From: an uncultured Desulfosporosinus sp.
Lineage (GTDB): Bacteria > Bacillota > Desulfitobacteriia > Desulfitobacteriales > Desulfitobacteriaceae
DNA length: 64,000 nucleotides
Direction: 5' to 3'
NCBI GenBank assembly: GCA_927405585.1
Contig: CAKMJS010000013.1
Location: 1-64,000, forward strand
Under the pieces are notes generated by a model. It made no database searches, was not told where the DNA came from, and saw only the letters and a program-made list of their open reading frames with translations. Positions 17,056-26,380 of this stretch are shown piece by piece. Every line of letters begins with the position of its first letter. The first letter of the stretch is position 1. Both the position numbers and the translations under genes were made by a program.

Positions 17056-17895
17056 ATGGCCTTAAAAGTTACAATTTTAGTTGAAAACACAGTAGGGGTT
17101 TCTTTAGGACTTTTGTCAGAGTGGGGACTATCAATGCTCTTAGATTTTGGAGATGAGAGTATATTATTCGATACTGGGGAACAGGGAAATCTCATAAGTA
17201 ACGCACAAATCTTAGGGTATGATCTTCGACAAATTGATCGTGTGATCTTAAGCCACGGGCATTACGATCACACGGGAGGACTTTTAAAGTTACTACAATT
17301 TAGGGGCAGTGTTCCAGTGTACGCTCATCCAGACTTATTTACTCTGCACTATCGACGGGGATTAAACGGGCAAGGGGATAAATATCTCGGTGTGCCGTTC
17401 TGTCCGGAACAGCTGGAGAGTGCTGGAGCTGAGTTTCACTGGCTCAGGGAGTCCGTGGAATTACGACCGGGACTATGGCTAAGTGGCGAAATCCCACGTG
17501 CAACAACCTTTGAACGAGTCGATGATAAATTAGTGGAGCATAAGGAAGGCCAAGTCGTACAAGACACAATTCCAGATGATTTTAGTTTATTTTATGTAAC
17601 AGATCAAGGCTTAGTCATACTACTTGGTTGTGCTCACGCCGGGTTGGTAAACATCGTAGAACACGCAAAACGGGTGACCGGTGAGGGCAGAGTGCGAGCG
17701 ATCATCGGCGGGACTCATCTCGGACCAGCCACCCCAGATCAGCAGAATCAAACGATCGACTATCTCAGAGGATTACTTGATTTAAATTGTTTGGCTCCGA
17801 ATCATTGTACTGGACTAGGTATGATGAGTAAATTGGCGGCTGAATTTCCTGGTGTGTTCACATGGGCTGCGGCAGGAAATATGTTGGAGTTCTAA
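17056..17895 (+). CDS. MBL-fold metallo-hydrolase
   Basis: The 279-residue protein belongs to the metallo-beta-lactamase branch annotated as dihydropterin/ribofuranosylaminobenzene phosphate synthase-like. It has the metal motif LSHGHYDHTGGL (about 70-81), GCAHAGLVN near 195, and a C-terminal histidine in PNHCTGLG. The physiological substrate is not known for most members. AGGGGATAGG lies before the ATG at 17056. It stands alone, convergent with the ABC transporter operon. Confidence 0.82.
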   Translation: MALKVTILVENTVGVSLGLLSEWGLSMLLDFGDESILFDTGEQGNLISNAQILGYDLRQIDRVILSHGHYDHTGGLLKLLQFRGSVPVYAHPDLFTLHYRRGLNGQGDKYLGVPFCPEQLESAGAEFHWLRESVELRPGLWLSGEIPRATTFERVDDKLVEHKEGQVVQDTIPDDFSLFYVTDQGLVILLGCAHAGLVNIVEHAKRVTGEGRVRAIIGGTHLGPATPDQQNQTIDYLRGLLDLNCLAPNHCTGLGMMSKLAAEFPGVFTWAAAGNMLEF

Positions 17896-17997
17896 GCCCT
17901 TTCCAAGATAAAAGAACTTTCTTAAACAAATGGGTGGGGGGAACAATCGTGGATGTCAATCAGATCGTAAATCTTAATCGGGTTAACAACAACTTGC

Positions 17998-18771
17998 TTA
18001 ATCCCCTTTGAGATGCTGCCAGCGGCAAAAGATCGTTTCCAAGAAGTCTACTATAATAAATAAACCAACTCCTAATAAGGCCATCATAATGATTCCTGCA
18101 AACATCTCATCAGGAGCAGCACGGCTCCAAGAATCCATAATGAAATAACCTAAACCTTCGGTTGTAGCAAAGGACTCGGCAAAGAACAAAACAGCAATCG
18201 CCGTTCCCATGCTCAGGCGAAGAGACGTCAGAACATCGGGCAAACTCGCCGGCAAGAGTACGTACCTATAAACTTGAGCTCGGTTCCCTCCCAGAGAACG
18301 TAGGGAAGAAACCGTTTCAGCGGGTACTTTTCGAACAGCATCGCGAGTCGTCACTAGAATTTGGAAAAAGACAATAAAAGTGATCAGGAAGATTTTAGAG
18401 CCATCTCCAAGTCCAAAAAATAAGAGGATCAAAGGAAGAAAAACAATCTTCGGAATAGGATATGTAATATAAACTAATGGGGCTAAAAAGCGGTCAATTC
18501 GTCGCTCGTACCCCATAATCAAGCCTAGAGGGAGCCCAAGAAGTAACGAGAGTAAGGTGGAGAGGACGACTCGGTACGTACTGACCCAAAGGTGTTTCCC
18601 GAGGCTCTCATCGAACAACAATCGGGCGGTAGCTCTAAGTGCTGCCAGTGGGTGTGGTAAAAGGGGAGTACTAAGGCTCCAGGCTGCAAACTGCCAGAGT
18701 GCTACTAAAAATATAACAGCTCCCACATACCCCAGAAATTGTCTCTGAAATCCTCTGCTAAGCAGGGTCAT
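17998..18771 (-). CDS. ABC transporter permease, SsuC/TauC family
   Basis: The 257-residue inner-membrane permease has about six helices. The EAA loop (SSLRSLGGNRAQVYRYVLLPASLP) docks on the ATPase. It is the third gene of an operon and overlaps the ATPase gene by 4 bp. Family relatives import sulfonates, taurine, nitrate or thiamine precursors; the sequence does not settle the substrate. Confidence 0.85.
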   Translation of the reverse strand: MTLLSRGFQRQFLGYVGAVIFLVALWQFAAWSLSTPLLPHPLAALRATARLLFDESLGKHLWVSTYRVVLSTLLSLLLGLPLGLIMGYERRIDRFLAPLVYITYPIPKIVFLPLILLFFGLGDGSKIFLITFIVFFQILVTTRDAVRKVPAETVSSLRSLGGNRAQVYRYVLLPASLPDVLTSLRLSMGTAIAVLFFAESFATTEGLGYFIMDSWSRAAPDEMFAGIIMMALLGVGLFIIVDFLETIFCRWQHLKGD

Positions 18772-19523
18772 CCAACCTTTCCCCCTTCCAAAAGAGAACG
18801 GACATAGCTCGTTTTCTGGAAAAATTCTGGTGTGCGTCGATAACTACTCTGACCTACAAGGGGATTGAGAATATCGCCCATAACGTGAGTGGGGCGACCA
18901 TCCGCCAATACTAAGATACGACTCCCTAAGAATACGGCCTCTTCTATACTGTGAGTTACTAAAACAGTTGTTAATTTCTGATCCTGCCAGATTTCTAATA
19001 AAAGTTTTTGCAGACGTTCGCGGGTCAAGGCATCGAGGGCTGACAAAGGCTCATCCATTAGGAGCAGATCGGGGTTTAGGGTTAATGCCCGAGCCAAGGC
19101 CACCCTCTGTCTTTGCCCTCCACTCAACTGACTCGGAAAATGATGCAAGACATCCCATAAACCCATTTTGTGGATTATTTCTGATACTGCCTCCTGATAG
19201 ATCTTCTTAGGCATATGCCGAACTCGTAAGCCCAAACTAACATTTTGTTCCACATTAAGCCAGGGGAAAAGCCCATATTCTTGCAGAATAAAGGCTGTCT
19301 TTTGTCGGGTACCTATCACCCGCTCACCCCTGATGTTGATTTCTCCACCCGTTGGTTGCAACAACCCAGCTAATAGATAGAGAAGTGTACTCTTGCCACA
19401 GCCTGATGGGCCTATCAAAACTAAGCTTTCTCCTTGCTCAACCTTCAAACTGAATTTATCATAGACCTTGACCTGTGAGGCTCCAAGTACATAAGCGAGA
19501 TCACAATGCGAAATTTCAATCAC
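18768..19523 (-). CDS. ABC transporter ATP-binding protein, SsuB/TauB family
   Basis: The 251-residue ATPase powers the permease at 17998-18771. It has Walker A GPSGCGKST (about 38-46), Q-loop ILQEYGLFPW, signature LSGGQRQRVALARAL, Walker B LLLMDEPLSALD and switch His in VTHSIEEA. It begins 3 nt after the binding-protein gene ends and overlaps the permease start, so the three genes are one transcript. Confidence 0.9.
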   Translation of the reverse strand: MIEISHCDLAYVLGASQVKVYDKFSLKVEQGESLVLIGPSGCGKSTLLYLLAGLLQPTGGEINIRGERVIGTRQKTAFILQEYGLFPWLNVEQNVSLGLRVRHMPKKIYQEAVSEIIHKMGLWDVLHHFPSQLSGGQRQRVALARALTLNPDLLLMDEPLSALDALTRERLQKLLLEIWQDQKLTTVLVTHSIEEAVFLGSRILVLADGRPTHVMGDILNPLVGQSSYRRTPEFFQKTSYVRSLLEGGKVG

Positions 19524-19526
19524 GAG

Positions 19527-20513
19527 TTATTCTCCCCTTAAACTGGAATCCACTAAATCTTGATAACCGTAAGCTTGAGGGATGAGTTTTTTCTCCACCA
19601 TCCATTTCATAACACTACTGATTTCTTCCTCTGTTGGAAGTTGAAGCTTCGAGAAGGTAGGTGTCTGATAACTGTCTTTTAAATCAGCGGGAACTTGGGC
19701 CTTTTCTAAAAAAAGACTGCGATATTGATCGGGGTTATTACTTAACGCTTGTCCAGCTAAGCCATAAACTCGTACAGCGGCTTTAATCCCCTCGGGGTTT
19801 TCTTGAATGCTTTCGGTTCGAAATAAGAAAACGGTCTGGGAAATATTTCGGTACGTATCATCGATAATCAGATGAGCTCCTTTAGCTTGTGCCAGGGACG
19901 CTAGAGGATCGGGAAGACAGGCGGCATTGATCTGGTCTGATAGTAACATATCTAAGCGAACTGGCATTTTTGGGATTGACATCTTATTCACTTCGTTTAA
20001 CATAATGCCTTTATCCAAGAGTATTTGATCGCTGACATAATCAATAATTGAGTTCTGAGATATCCCTAGGGTCGCTCCCTTTAAGCCTGCTAGATCTTTA
20101 ATAGTCGACTTAGGTGAAGATAATATCGCAAAACGTCCTTCTTTAGGCGTTGCCCCGAGGCCAATGGAAGCGATCTTCACATCGGTCCCGATTTTCTTTA
20201 ATAAAGCTACGGCGACCAAATCCGCTACTTCTCCATCAATTTGACCTGCTTGTAAAGCGGTATCTCGTTCTAGGGCACTCGCAAAGCTCACCAACTCGAC
20301 TTGAACTCCTTCCTTGGCATAGAGTCCATCTTTTTCTGCAACATAAAACGGCAAATTATCTTCAATGGGTAAAATTCCAATTTTTACTGTTTTCCCAACT
20401 GTCTTAGGCGGTGTATTTGTGTCTGGAGCCTTTGTTGCTGAGCAACCGGTTATAGCAAGGGATAAACAAAGAGTAATACTTAAGCTACTATACTTTAAAG
20501 ATAATTTTTTCAT
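19527..20513 (-). CDS. ABC transporter substrate-binding lipoprotein, SsuA/NMT1-like
   Basis: The 328-residue protein starts MKKLSLKYSS and has a lipobox LAITGC, so it is a membrane-anchored binding lipoprotein. The mature part has the NMT1/THI5-like fold opening (VKIGILPIEDNLPFYVAEKDGLYAKEG). ATG 20513 is chosen over an in-frame start at 20531 because it gives a normal signal peptide and has GGAGTTACGG upstream. It is the first gene of the transporter operon. A palindrome two bases upstream of the -35 suggests control by an activator. Confidence 0.87.
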   Translation of the reverse strand: MKKLSLKYSSLSITLCLSLAITGCSATKAPDTNTPPKTVGKTVKIGILPIEDNLPFYVAEKDGLYAKEGVQVELVSFASALERDTALQAGQIDGEVADLVAVALLKKIGTDVKIASIGLGATPKEGRFAILSSPKSTIKDLAGLKGATLGISQNSIIDYVSDQILLDKGIMLNEVNKMSIPKMPVRLDMLLSDQINAACLPDPLASLAQAKGAHLIIDDTYRNISQTVFLFRTESIQENPEGIKAAVRVYGLAGQALSNNPDQYRSLFLEKAQVPADLKDSYQTPTFSKLQLPTEEEISSVMKWMVEKKLIPQAYGYQDLVDSSLRGE

Positions 20514-20556
20514 ATAATTCCGTAACTCCAATCATTATGATTATTTTCTTAGCACA

Positions 20557-20602
20557 ATTATATTAGTTTCGACAAAGAATTTGTAATTCCTCTACGTAGA
20601 GG
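20557..20602 (-). promoter_or_regulatory. Promoter of the ABC operon with adjacent palindrome
   Basis: On the minus strand TTACAA (20581-20586) and TATAAT (20557-20562) are 18 nt apart. A perfect 14-bp palindrome CCTCTACGTAGAGG (20589-20602) ends two bases upstream of the -35, the usual place for an activator. A second palindrome (CTCGTTTAACGAG, 20610-20622) lies just beyond. Confidence 0.5.
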
Positions 20603-20638
20603 TACCAGTCTCGTTTAACGAGCGAGAAGATGATTAAT

Positions 20639-20667
20639 TACCCCCGCTGGCGTTGCCAACGGGGGTA
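20639..20667 (-). terminator. Hairpin terminator after the DMT transporter gene
   Basis: TACCCCC and GGGGGTA flank an inner GTTGGC/GCCAGC-type stem. The hairpin is strong but the T run is poor, so termination may be inefficient. Confidence 0.55.
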
Positions 20668-20682
20668 AAATGAAATAATTGA

Positions 20683-21588
20683 TCAACAGTGTTTAGAAAA
20701 TAAGCCCGCAAATTTATGATTCAGCATTCCTGTTGTTAGATAAACCCCCATGAAGACGAGCATGCCGCCAAGGGCTTGTGTTCCAGTAATTATTTCCCCT
20801 AAAATCCAGCTAATCATGGCGGTAAAAACGGGGATTAAATTAAGAAAGATTCCTGCTTGGCTGATCCCAACGGCCCGAACAGACATATTCCAAAAAACGA
20901 ACGAACATATAGACGGGAAAATTGCTATGTAAAGAATCCCGGACAAAGCTAAAGGGCCAATTTTTGTCACATCAATCCCCTGAGCAATCGCAAAGGGGGC
21001 TAGGATTAATGAAGCAAACAAGGCAGATACTGCCGTAGCTGTGATAGGGGGAACCGTTGTAAGTCGCCTTCCGATGATGGAGTATAAGGTCCAGATTACA
21101 ACTGCCGCTAACATAAGGATATCTCCTTTGTTATACTCATGTTGAAGTATCTGACCTAAATTTCCTTGTGTTATAACCACCATAGTCCCTATCAGAGAAA
21201 GAACAATCCCGGATGTTTGAAGCCATGTAATTCGTTCGCGAAGTAAAAAGACAGAAAACATGACGATTACAGCAGGGTTTAGGGCGCTTACTAACGCAGC
21301 ATTCGTTGAAGAAGTATATTCAAGGGCGGAATAAAGGACCATGTTGTATCCGATGCTCCCTAATACTCCCATACTGATTAACGGAAGCCACGCCTTTTTT
21401 ATTACATGCCATTTCGGCTTTTCCAGAAAGTAAGCAATCGGAAATAAAAAGAGTAAGGCTAATACCCATCGAGAAAAGGTAATCCAAAGCGGTGTTATCT
21501 CAATAATTACATACTTTCCAAACACATAGTTCCCGGCCCAAAATAAATTGGTAGCCACAAGTAATAGCCAAGCTCGATATTTGCTCAT
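20683..21588 (-). CDS. EamA/DMT-family transporter
   Basis: The 301-residue protein has about ten hydrophobic helices and the two EamA repeats typical of drug/metabolite transporters. The first has NLFWAGNYVFGKYV and the second begins near GDILMLAAVVIWTLYSIIGRR. These proteins export or import small metabolites, and the substrate cannot be read from sequence. The ATG at 21588 follows GGGGG; a TTG 12 nt upstream is in frame but less likely. Confidence 0.85.
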   Translation of the reverse strand: MSKYRAWLLLVATNLFWAGNYVFGKYVIIEITPLWITFSRWVLALLFLFPIAYFLEKPKWHVIKKAWLPLISMGVLGSIGYNMVLYSALEYTSSTNAALVSALNPAVIVMFSVFLLRERITWLQTSGIVLSLIGTMVVITQGNLGQILQHEYNKGDILMLAAVVIWTLYSIIGRRLTTVPPITATAVSALFASLILAPFAIAQGIDVTKIGPLALSGILYIAIFPSICSFVFWNMSVRAVGISQAGIFLNLIPVFTAMISWILGEIITGTQALGGMLVFMGVYLTTGMLNHKFAGLFSKHC

Positions 21589-21642
21589 CTTTTCCCCCAA
21601 CTTATTTAATTATGTCTTGTTTTCCAGTTTAAAAGTAACTTG

Positions 21643-21858
21643 TCATTGTTTAGCGGGATGTCTCCCTTTGTCAATCTGTTTGCGAATATTTAGACATAGA
21701 CCAACAAAAGTACCCTTATCGAGTTCTACAGATTGATCCGGTAATGAATAAGTTGGTAACGCTTTATCATTCTTCACATCGAAAATAAAAATTTTATTCT
21801 GCTCTGAAATATATTGAAACTCTATTTTATTGTTCACAAAAACGAATGTTACCGACAT
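21643..21858 (-). CDS. Small hypothetical protein, 71 residues
   Basis: GAAGGTAG lies 6 nt before the ATG at 21858. The protein is soluble, with a beta-rich N-terminal half (VTFVFVNNKIEFQYIS, KIFIFDVKN) and a basic C-terminus. No family is recognised. It ends 54 bp before the DMT transporter start on the same strand. Confidence 0.45.
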   Translation of the reverse strand: MSVTFVFVNNKIEFQYISEQNKIFIFDVKNDKALPTYSLPDQSVELDKGTFVGLCLNIRKQIDKGRHPAKQ

Positions 21859-22193
21859 AGTGCTACCTTCTTTCGCGATTTTTGATTTCTCATTATATCA
21901 TAAGTTCAGATCATAATTGTCGAAACGTTTATCATAATCATTTTGCGCCAAATTGTCTCAAAATGGCGTCAAAATGAAAGGAATTCTAAATTGAACTGTG
22001 TGTAGCAGGTCTATTTGAAAAAGTGTAGAAATAGCTAAGAACCTAAAAAATCTAGGTGAGGATTATTCAAAACCGAAATGGCTAGTATAATCCCAATAAG
22101 AGAAATAATAAGAGAATAAGACTTCCCAAAGGGCTTAGGAATTTTTTCATTACTATTTGTGCCGCCAGCGATAGCGGCAGAATGGAGGTTAAT
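21859..22193. other. Gene-free interval
   Basis: No coding frame with a ribosome binding site is seen. An inverted repeat (ATTTTG-CGCCA at 21940-21950 and TGGCG-T-CAAAAT at 21964-21975) and a small GCCGC/GCGGC hairpin near 22161-22175 are present. The latter sits just before the DUF1801 gene leader. Confidence 0.4.
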
Positions 22194-22583
22194 ATGGAAG
22201 AAAATAAAAACACTTTTATGTCAATTAATGAATATATTCTTGGATTTCCTCCTGAGATTCAAGAAATACTTAATATGATGCGAAAAGTTATCAAAGAGTC
22301 TGCACCTGACGCCAATGAAAAAATTAGTTATCAAATGCCCACATTTGCTTTGCATGGAAATTTAGTCCATTTTACAGCTTTTAAAAACCATATTGGATTT
22401 TATCCAAGTCCTAGTGGAATTGATGCATTCAAACATGAATTATCGGAATTTAAAGGTGCGAAAGGATCAGTACAGTTTCCTATTGGAAAGCCACTACCTT
22501 ATGAATTGATCAGCAAGATAGTAAAATTTAGAGTTGCAGAGAATTTAAAAAAAGCAGAAGAAAAATTAAAAAAGAAAAAATAG
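22194..22583 (+). CDS. DUF1801/YdhG-like protein
   Basis: The 129-residue protein carries the family signature: ISYQMPTFALHGNLVHFTAFKNHIGFYP, then a conserved Gly-Ser (KGSVQFP) and PLPYELISKIVKFR. The fold resembles frataxin/YdhG and the role is unclear. An ATG at 22182 exists, but GGAGG between the two ATGs makes the second (22194) the start. The C-terminus is a poly-Lys helix. Confidence 0.85.
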   Translation: MEENKNTFMSINEYILGFPPEIQEILNMMRKVIKESAPDANEKISYQMPTFALHGNLVHFTAFKNHIGFYPSPSGIDAFKHELSEFKGAKGSVQFPIGKPLPYELISKIVKFRVAENLKKAEEKLKKKK

Positions 22584-22621
22584 TAAAAACGCCTACAGGT
22601 TTTGAAACTGACGGGCGCTTT

Positions 22622-22646
22622 TAAACCCCAGCGATGCTGGGGTTTA
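22622..22646 (+). terminator. Intrinsic terminator
   Basis: TAAACCCCAGC-GAT-GCTGGGGTTTA is a perfect 11-bp stem with a 3-nt loop, 40 bp after the DUF1801 gene. About 215 bp from here to radC show no convincing gene. Confidence 0.75.
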
Positions 22647-22863
22647 TGCAATTAAAAACATTACAAATCTTTAGGTGAAGATTGTAGTATTATCATAGTA
22701 AAAGAATTAAGTCGATTAGGATGGTTAGAGAAAAGATGCTTATGCATCCCTAAGCCACAAGAAGTTGTATTAAATACTAAAGTATGAAGGTTAATTTGGA
22801 ATAGTGAAGAAATACCGTAAGAGCAGAAGTTTGGCGATAACCCGAAAGGAAGGGCGATGGTTC

Positions 22864-23529
22864 ATGCATGAAGGACACAGAAGTAGATTAAAAAATAGAT
22901 TTATTGAAGAAGGACTAGACGGTTTTGAAGATCATCAAACCCTAGAACTTCTGTTGTTCTATGCCATACCAAGAAGAGATACCAACGAACTCGCTCACTT
23001 CTTGATCAACAAATATGGTTCTCTGTCAGGGGTCTTGGAAGCAGACCCAAAAGACTTAGCTATGACTCCAGGTTTGGGAGAAAACTCTGCCATTTTGTTA
23101 GCGCTTATCCCTTCTTTGGCGCGTATTTATCTCAAAGATCGTTGGGGAATCAGACCGTCTTTGAACAGCACCGTCAGTGCTGGTGAGTATGTCTTATCAC
23201 TCTTTGCAGGAAGGACCTATGAAGTCTTTTATGTGATTTGTCTGGATGCCCAGCATAATGTTATTTATCCGGCGCTCGTTCATGAAGGAACCATTGACCA
23301 GGCACCAGTTTACCCTAGGGTCATAGTAGAAACGGCTTTGCGCCATAAAGCCCATAGTGTAATCCTGGCTCACAATCATCCTGGAGGAAGCCCTACTCCT
23401 TCGCCACAAGATATTGAAGTGACAAAAAGGATTCAGATCGCTTTGGAACCTATTTCAATATCTGTGCTTGACCATATTATTGCTGCGGGTGAAAAATACA
23501 GCAGTTGTGCGGAAAAAGGATTACTTTAA
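22864..23529 (+). CDS. radC: RadC family JAMM-domain protein
   Basis: The 221-residue protein has an N-terminal helix-hairpin-helix region (LSGVLEADPKDLAMTPGLGENSA) and a C-terminal MPN/JAMM domain. The zinc motif is AHNHPGGSPTPSPQD (His170, His172, Asp183). Despite the name its role in DNA repair is doubtful. The ATG at 22864 with GGAAGG upstream fits the usual family length; an in-frame GTG at 22804 would add 20 poorly conserved residues. Confidence 0.9.
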   Translation: MHEGHRSRLKNRFIEEGLDGFEDHQTLELLLFYAIPRRDTNELAHFLINKYGSLSGVLEADPKDLAMTPGLGENSAILLALIPSLARIYLKDRWGIRPSLNSTVSAGEYVLSLFAGRTYEVFYVICLDAQHNVIYPALVHEGTIDQAPVYPRVIVETALRHKAHSVILAHNHPGGSPTPSPQDIEVTKRIQIALEPISISVLDHIIAAGEKYSSCAEKGLL

Positions 23530-23717
23530 GTACTTCGGATTAGATGGTCAGGTTCGATTGATATTTCACTTTCAAATCCTTTAATTTGACAAAGATTGAA
23601 ATTGCTCGTTATGTCGAAGATAATAGATTGCTTTCACAAGATAATTATTTGCACATATGGTAAGATAATATGAGGGCATGATATGTGTACTTAGAATAAG
23701 TGGGAGTGAGTTATATT

Positions 23718-24269
23718 ATGAAAAAATGGTTGATTCCGGTAGGTATTATCGTCCTACTGGGAGTGATGCTGATCTCAGGTTACAATAACCTTGTCAAGAC
23801 CTCAGAAGGCGTCAATGGCAGCTGGAGTCAGGTGCAAAATCAGTTGCAGCGTAGAGCAGATTTGATTCCTAATTTGGTAGAGACTGTGAAGGGGTATGCC
23901 TCACAGGAAAAAGAAATCTTTACTGAAGTTGCAGAAGCAAGAGGTAAATTAGCGGGTGCTACATCCGTAGCTGCTGCTGGTGAGGCAGATCAAGCTTTAA
24001 CAGGCGCTTTGGGAAGATTATTAGCCATCGTCGAAAACTATCCGTTGTTAAAATCGGATGCCAATTTCCGTGCCTTGCAGGATGAGTTAGCTGGTACAGA
24101 AAATCGCATAGCAACAGCTCGAATGGACTATAACAATACTGTTCAGTCCTATAATACCAAAACAAAGACGTTCCCCACATCACTTTATGCGGGAGTGTTT
24201 GGCTTTGGGCCAAGAGATTACTTCAAACCTACGGCTAATGTAGAGACTCCCCCCGCAGTTAAATTTTAG
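23718..24269 (+). CDS. LemA family protein
   Basis: The 183-residue protein has an N-terminal membrane anchor (WLIPVGIIVLLGVMLISGY) and the LemA helical core: WSQVQNQLQRRADLIPNLVETVKGYA, LSR-like LGRLLAIVENYPLLK, and LAGTENRIATARMDYN. GGGAGTGAG stands before the ATG at 23718. It is followed 31 bp later by a TPM-domain gene, the usual LemA partner. Confidence 0.92.
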   Translation: MKKWLIPVGIIVLLGVMLISGYNNLVKTSEGVNGSWSQVQNQLQRRADLIPNLVETVKGYASQEKEIFTEVAEARGKLAGATSVAAAGEADQALTGALGRLLAIVENYPLLKSDANFRALQDELAGTENRIATARMDYNNTVQSYNTKTKTFPTSLYAGVFGFGPRDYFKPTANVETPPAVKF

Positions 24270-24300
24270 AATTAAGGGAAACCGAAGGGAATGAAATCAC

Positions 24301-25074
24301 TTGAAGAGGATACCCCTTCTTGCAGTGTTATTGTTGTTATTTATATTAGTAGCCTCTCCATTAAGTGGAGCCACTCAAGGTATCCCTCAACCAAGTCGTG
24401 ATTTTTTTGTTCTAGATCAGGCTAATGTTCTTGATCAAAATACAGAACAACTAATTATTCGAACGTCTGCTTCGCTAGCACAAACAACGAAAGCTCAAAT
24501 TGTCGTTGTCACGGTCAATAGCCTAGACGGCACTGCAGTTGAGGAATATGGTTTATCAATTCTACGAGAGTGGGGGATCGGTGATAAAACGTTAAACAAT
24601 GGTCTGCTTATCCTTGTATCGCCAACAGACCGGGTCGCTCGGATAGAGGTGGGGTATGGGCTGGAAGGAGCCTTACCTGATGCTAAGACGGGGCAGATTC
24701 AGGATGAGTATATGATTCCATATTTCAAAAATAATGATTACAACTTGGGAATACTAAATGGTTACAGTGCCTTAGCTCAGGAAGTGGCTAAGGAGTATCA
24801 AGTAACCTTGGAGATTAATTCTCCACAGGCTTTACCTGTACCATCTTCATCGGCAGAGGAGAATCCACTGCCAATCTGGGCTAAAGCATTGTTCGTTATC
24901 CTGTTCATCCTCTTGTTTTTCGTCGATCGGCGCTTCTTCAATGGATTCTTTTTCGGAATAATTTTGGGCATGTTACTCCGAGGCAGAGGAGGCGGCGGAG
25001 GTAGTGGTAGTGGCGGAGGATTCGGTGGTGGCGGTGGTTCAGGTGGCGGTGGGGGCAGCTCTAGAGGTTGGTAA
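24301..25074 (+). CDS. TPM-domain (YgcG-like) membrane protein
   Basis: The 257-residue protein has a signal peptide, an extracytoplasmic TPM domain (about 35-165, with DQANVLDQNTEQLI, ALPDAKTGQI and YNLGILNGY), a membrane helix (AKALFVILFILLFF), and a Gly/Ser-rich tail. The start is TTG 24301 with GAAGGGA upstream; the nearby ATG is in another frame. TPM proteins pair with LemA proteins, in some systems in membrane protein quality control, but the function is unsettled. Confidence 0.85.
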   Translation: MKRIPLLAVLLLLFILVASPLSGATQGIPQPSRDFFVLDQANVLDQNTEQLIIRTSASLAQTTKAQIVVVTVNSLDGTAVEEYGLSILREWGIGDKTLNNGLLILVSPTDRVARIEVGYGLEGALPDAKTGQIQDEYMIPYFKNNDYNLGILNGYSALAQEVAKEYQVTLEINSPQALPVPSSSAEENPLPIWAKALFVILFILLFFVDRRFFNGFFFGIILGMLLRGRGGGGGSGSGGGFGGGGGSGGGGGSSRGW

Positions 25075-25084
25075 ATTAATACTT

Positions 25085-25110
25085 GATGCTTTGGTTGAAA
25101 CCAAGGCATC
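25085..25110 (+). terminator. Hairpin after the LemA-TPM pair
   Basis: GATGCTTTGGTT and ACCAAGGCATC pair almost perfectly around a 3-nt loop and are followed by ATTCTATTT, 11 bp after the TPM stop codon. Confidence 0.65.
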
Positions 25111-25461
25111 ATTCTATTTATTAGTTCTCATCAGAAAACCATGCTATTTTGGTGCAGCCCTGCTTCAAACCACGCCCATCCATAGATATTTTGAAGCGGT
25201 AAAAGATCAATTACAGGATTGGAAAGTGGCCCTTCTGGTATTATTGTTCTTATGAACATGTCACTGAATCTATTGCTATGCAAGAACCATGCCGACTCAA
25301 AAATGGTAAAGATGGGCCTTTTCAGTACTCAAGTGTTAACTAGTCAAGCTAGTTAATACCGCGCGATAACTCTGTTAACGTAGATGGTAATCTACATGTA
25401 TTATTTAAGATCGCTGTGGGATTATAGAAAGACAAATGAAGTGAATGGTGTGGAGGTAATA
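25111..25461. other. Gene-free interval
   Basis: No convincing coding frame was found on either strand. A perfect 8-bp inverted repeat (TTAACTAG-TCAAG-CTAGTTAA, 25336-25356) lies about 105 bp before the glycosylase start. It may be an operator or a chance hairpin. Confidence 0.35.
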
Positions 25462-26355
25462 ATGCCTGAAGTTCCCGAAATGGAGATATACAAGGACTAT
25501 TTGAACAGGTGGGTTAAGAATAAACGTATTAGCGATGTAAATGTCTTACGTCTAAAAAGTGTAAATTTGGAAAGTACGGACTTTTGCCGAAGGGTGATCG
25601 GCAGATTAATTAAAGACATTACCCGTAGGGGCAAATACCTTATTTTCCATCTCGATGACGGTCATTTTCTCCTGACTCACATGATGTTGGATGGTAGGTT
25701 ATTTTTGTTGCCTATGGAAAACACGGAAATAGGTCACTCGGTCAACGAATTATTTTCTGAACTTGTAAAAAGTAATGTTGAAGATTTACGAGAACGGATT
25801 AAGGAGCTTCCAGGAAAACCAAGTATCGTTTTTGGATTATCAGAAGACTCGGTGCTCTTTTTTTGCAGTCTTACCCTGGGCTATTTACATTACCTCAGGC
25901 AGGATGAACTTGAAGTTAAATTGAAGCAATTAGGAATCGATCCGTTAGCTCCTACCATTAATGCCAAAGCATTGACACAATTACTGAACGGAAAAAAGGG
26001 AATGATAAAGCCTTGGTTAATGAATCCTAAAAATATTGCTGGGGTAGGTAACGCCTATTCTAATGAAGCATTGTTTGGTGCGGGTATTTTGCCTACACGC
26101 TTGATATCGACAATAAGTAGTGCTGAAAGGGTAAGATTATTCGAATGTTTGATAGTCATTCTTCGGGATTCAATTCGACTCGGCGGGGATATGGAGGAAC
26201 CGTTTGCACACTGGGACGATTTCACTGGGGGATATAATTCGTACTTTAAGGTGTATGACCGGGCGGGTAAACCATGTTTAGTTTGTCAGAAGGTTATCCA
26301 GAAGTCGGAGGTGGCAGGGCGGAATGCATTTTTCTGCACGCACTGTCAAACTTAA
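25462..26355 (+). CDS. DNA-formamidopyrimidine glycosylase family protein (Fpg/MutM-like)
   Basis: The 297-residue protein should excise oxidised purines and nick the abasic site. It begins MPEVPEME, giving the catalytic N-terminal Pro after Met removal and Glu3, with Lys58 in RRGKYL. The helix-two-turn-helix segment is KPWLMNPKNIAGVGNAYSNEALF. A C-terminal zinc finger (CLVCQ...CTHC) is complete. GGAGGTAATA before ATG 25462 fixes the start. It is slightly longer than standard MutM and diverges from the usual PELPEVE start, so it may be a specialised paralogue. Confidence 0.87.
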   Translation: MPEVPEMEIYKDYLNRWVKNKRISDVNVLRLKSVNLESTDFCRRVIGRLIKDITRRGKYLIFHLDDGHFLLTHMMLDGRLFLLPMENTEIGHSVNELFSELVKSNVEDLRERIKELPGKPSIVFGLSEDSVLFFCSLTLGYLHYLRQDELEVKLKQLGIDPLAPTINAKALTQLLNGKKGMIKPWLMNPKNIAGVGNAYSNEALFGAGILPTRLISTISSAERVRLFECLIVILRDSIRLGGDMEEPFAHWDDFTGGYNSYFKVYDRAGKPCLVCQKVIQKSEVAGRNAFFCTHCQT

Positions 26356-26380
26356 CTATCGAGGGGGTGAACCAACAATT

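Noticed and set aside
22661-22800. Possible HTH remnant reading SIIIVKELSRLGWLEKRCLCIPKPQEVV before radC
   Set aside because: It recalls the end of a Crp/Fnr-type regulator, but it is about 40 residues, has no start, and the similarity is too weak to call.
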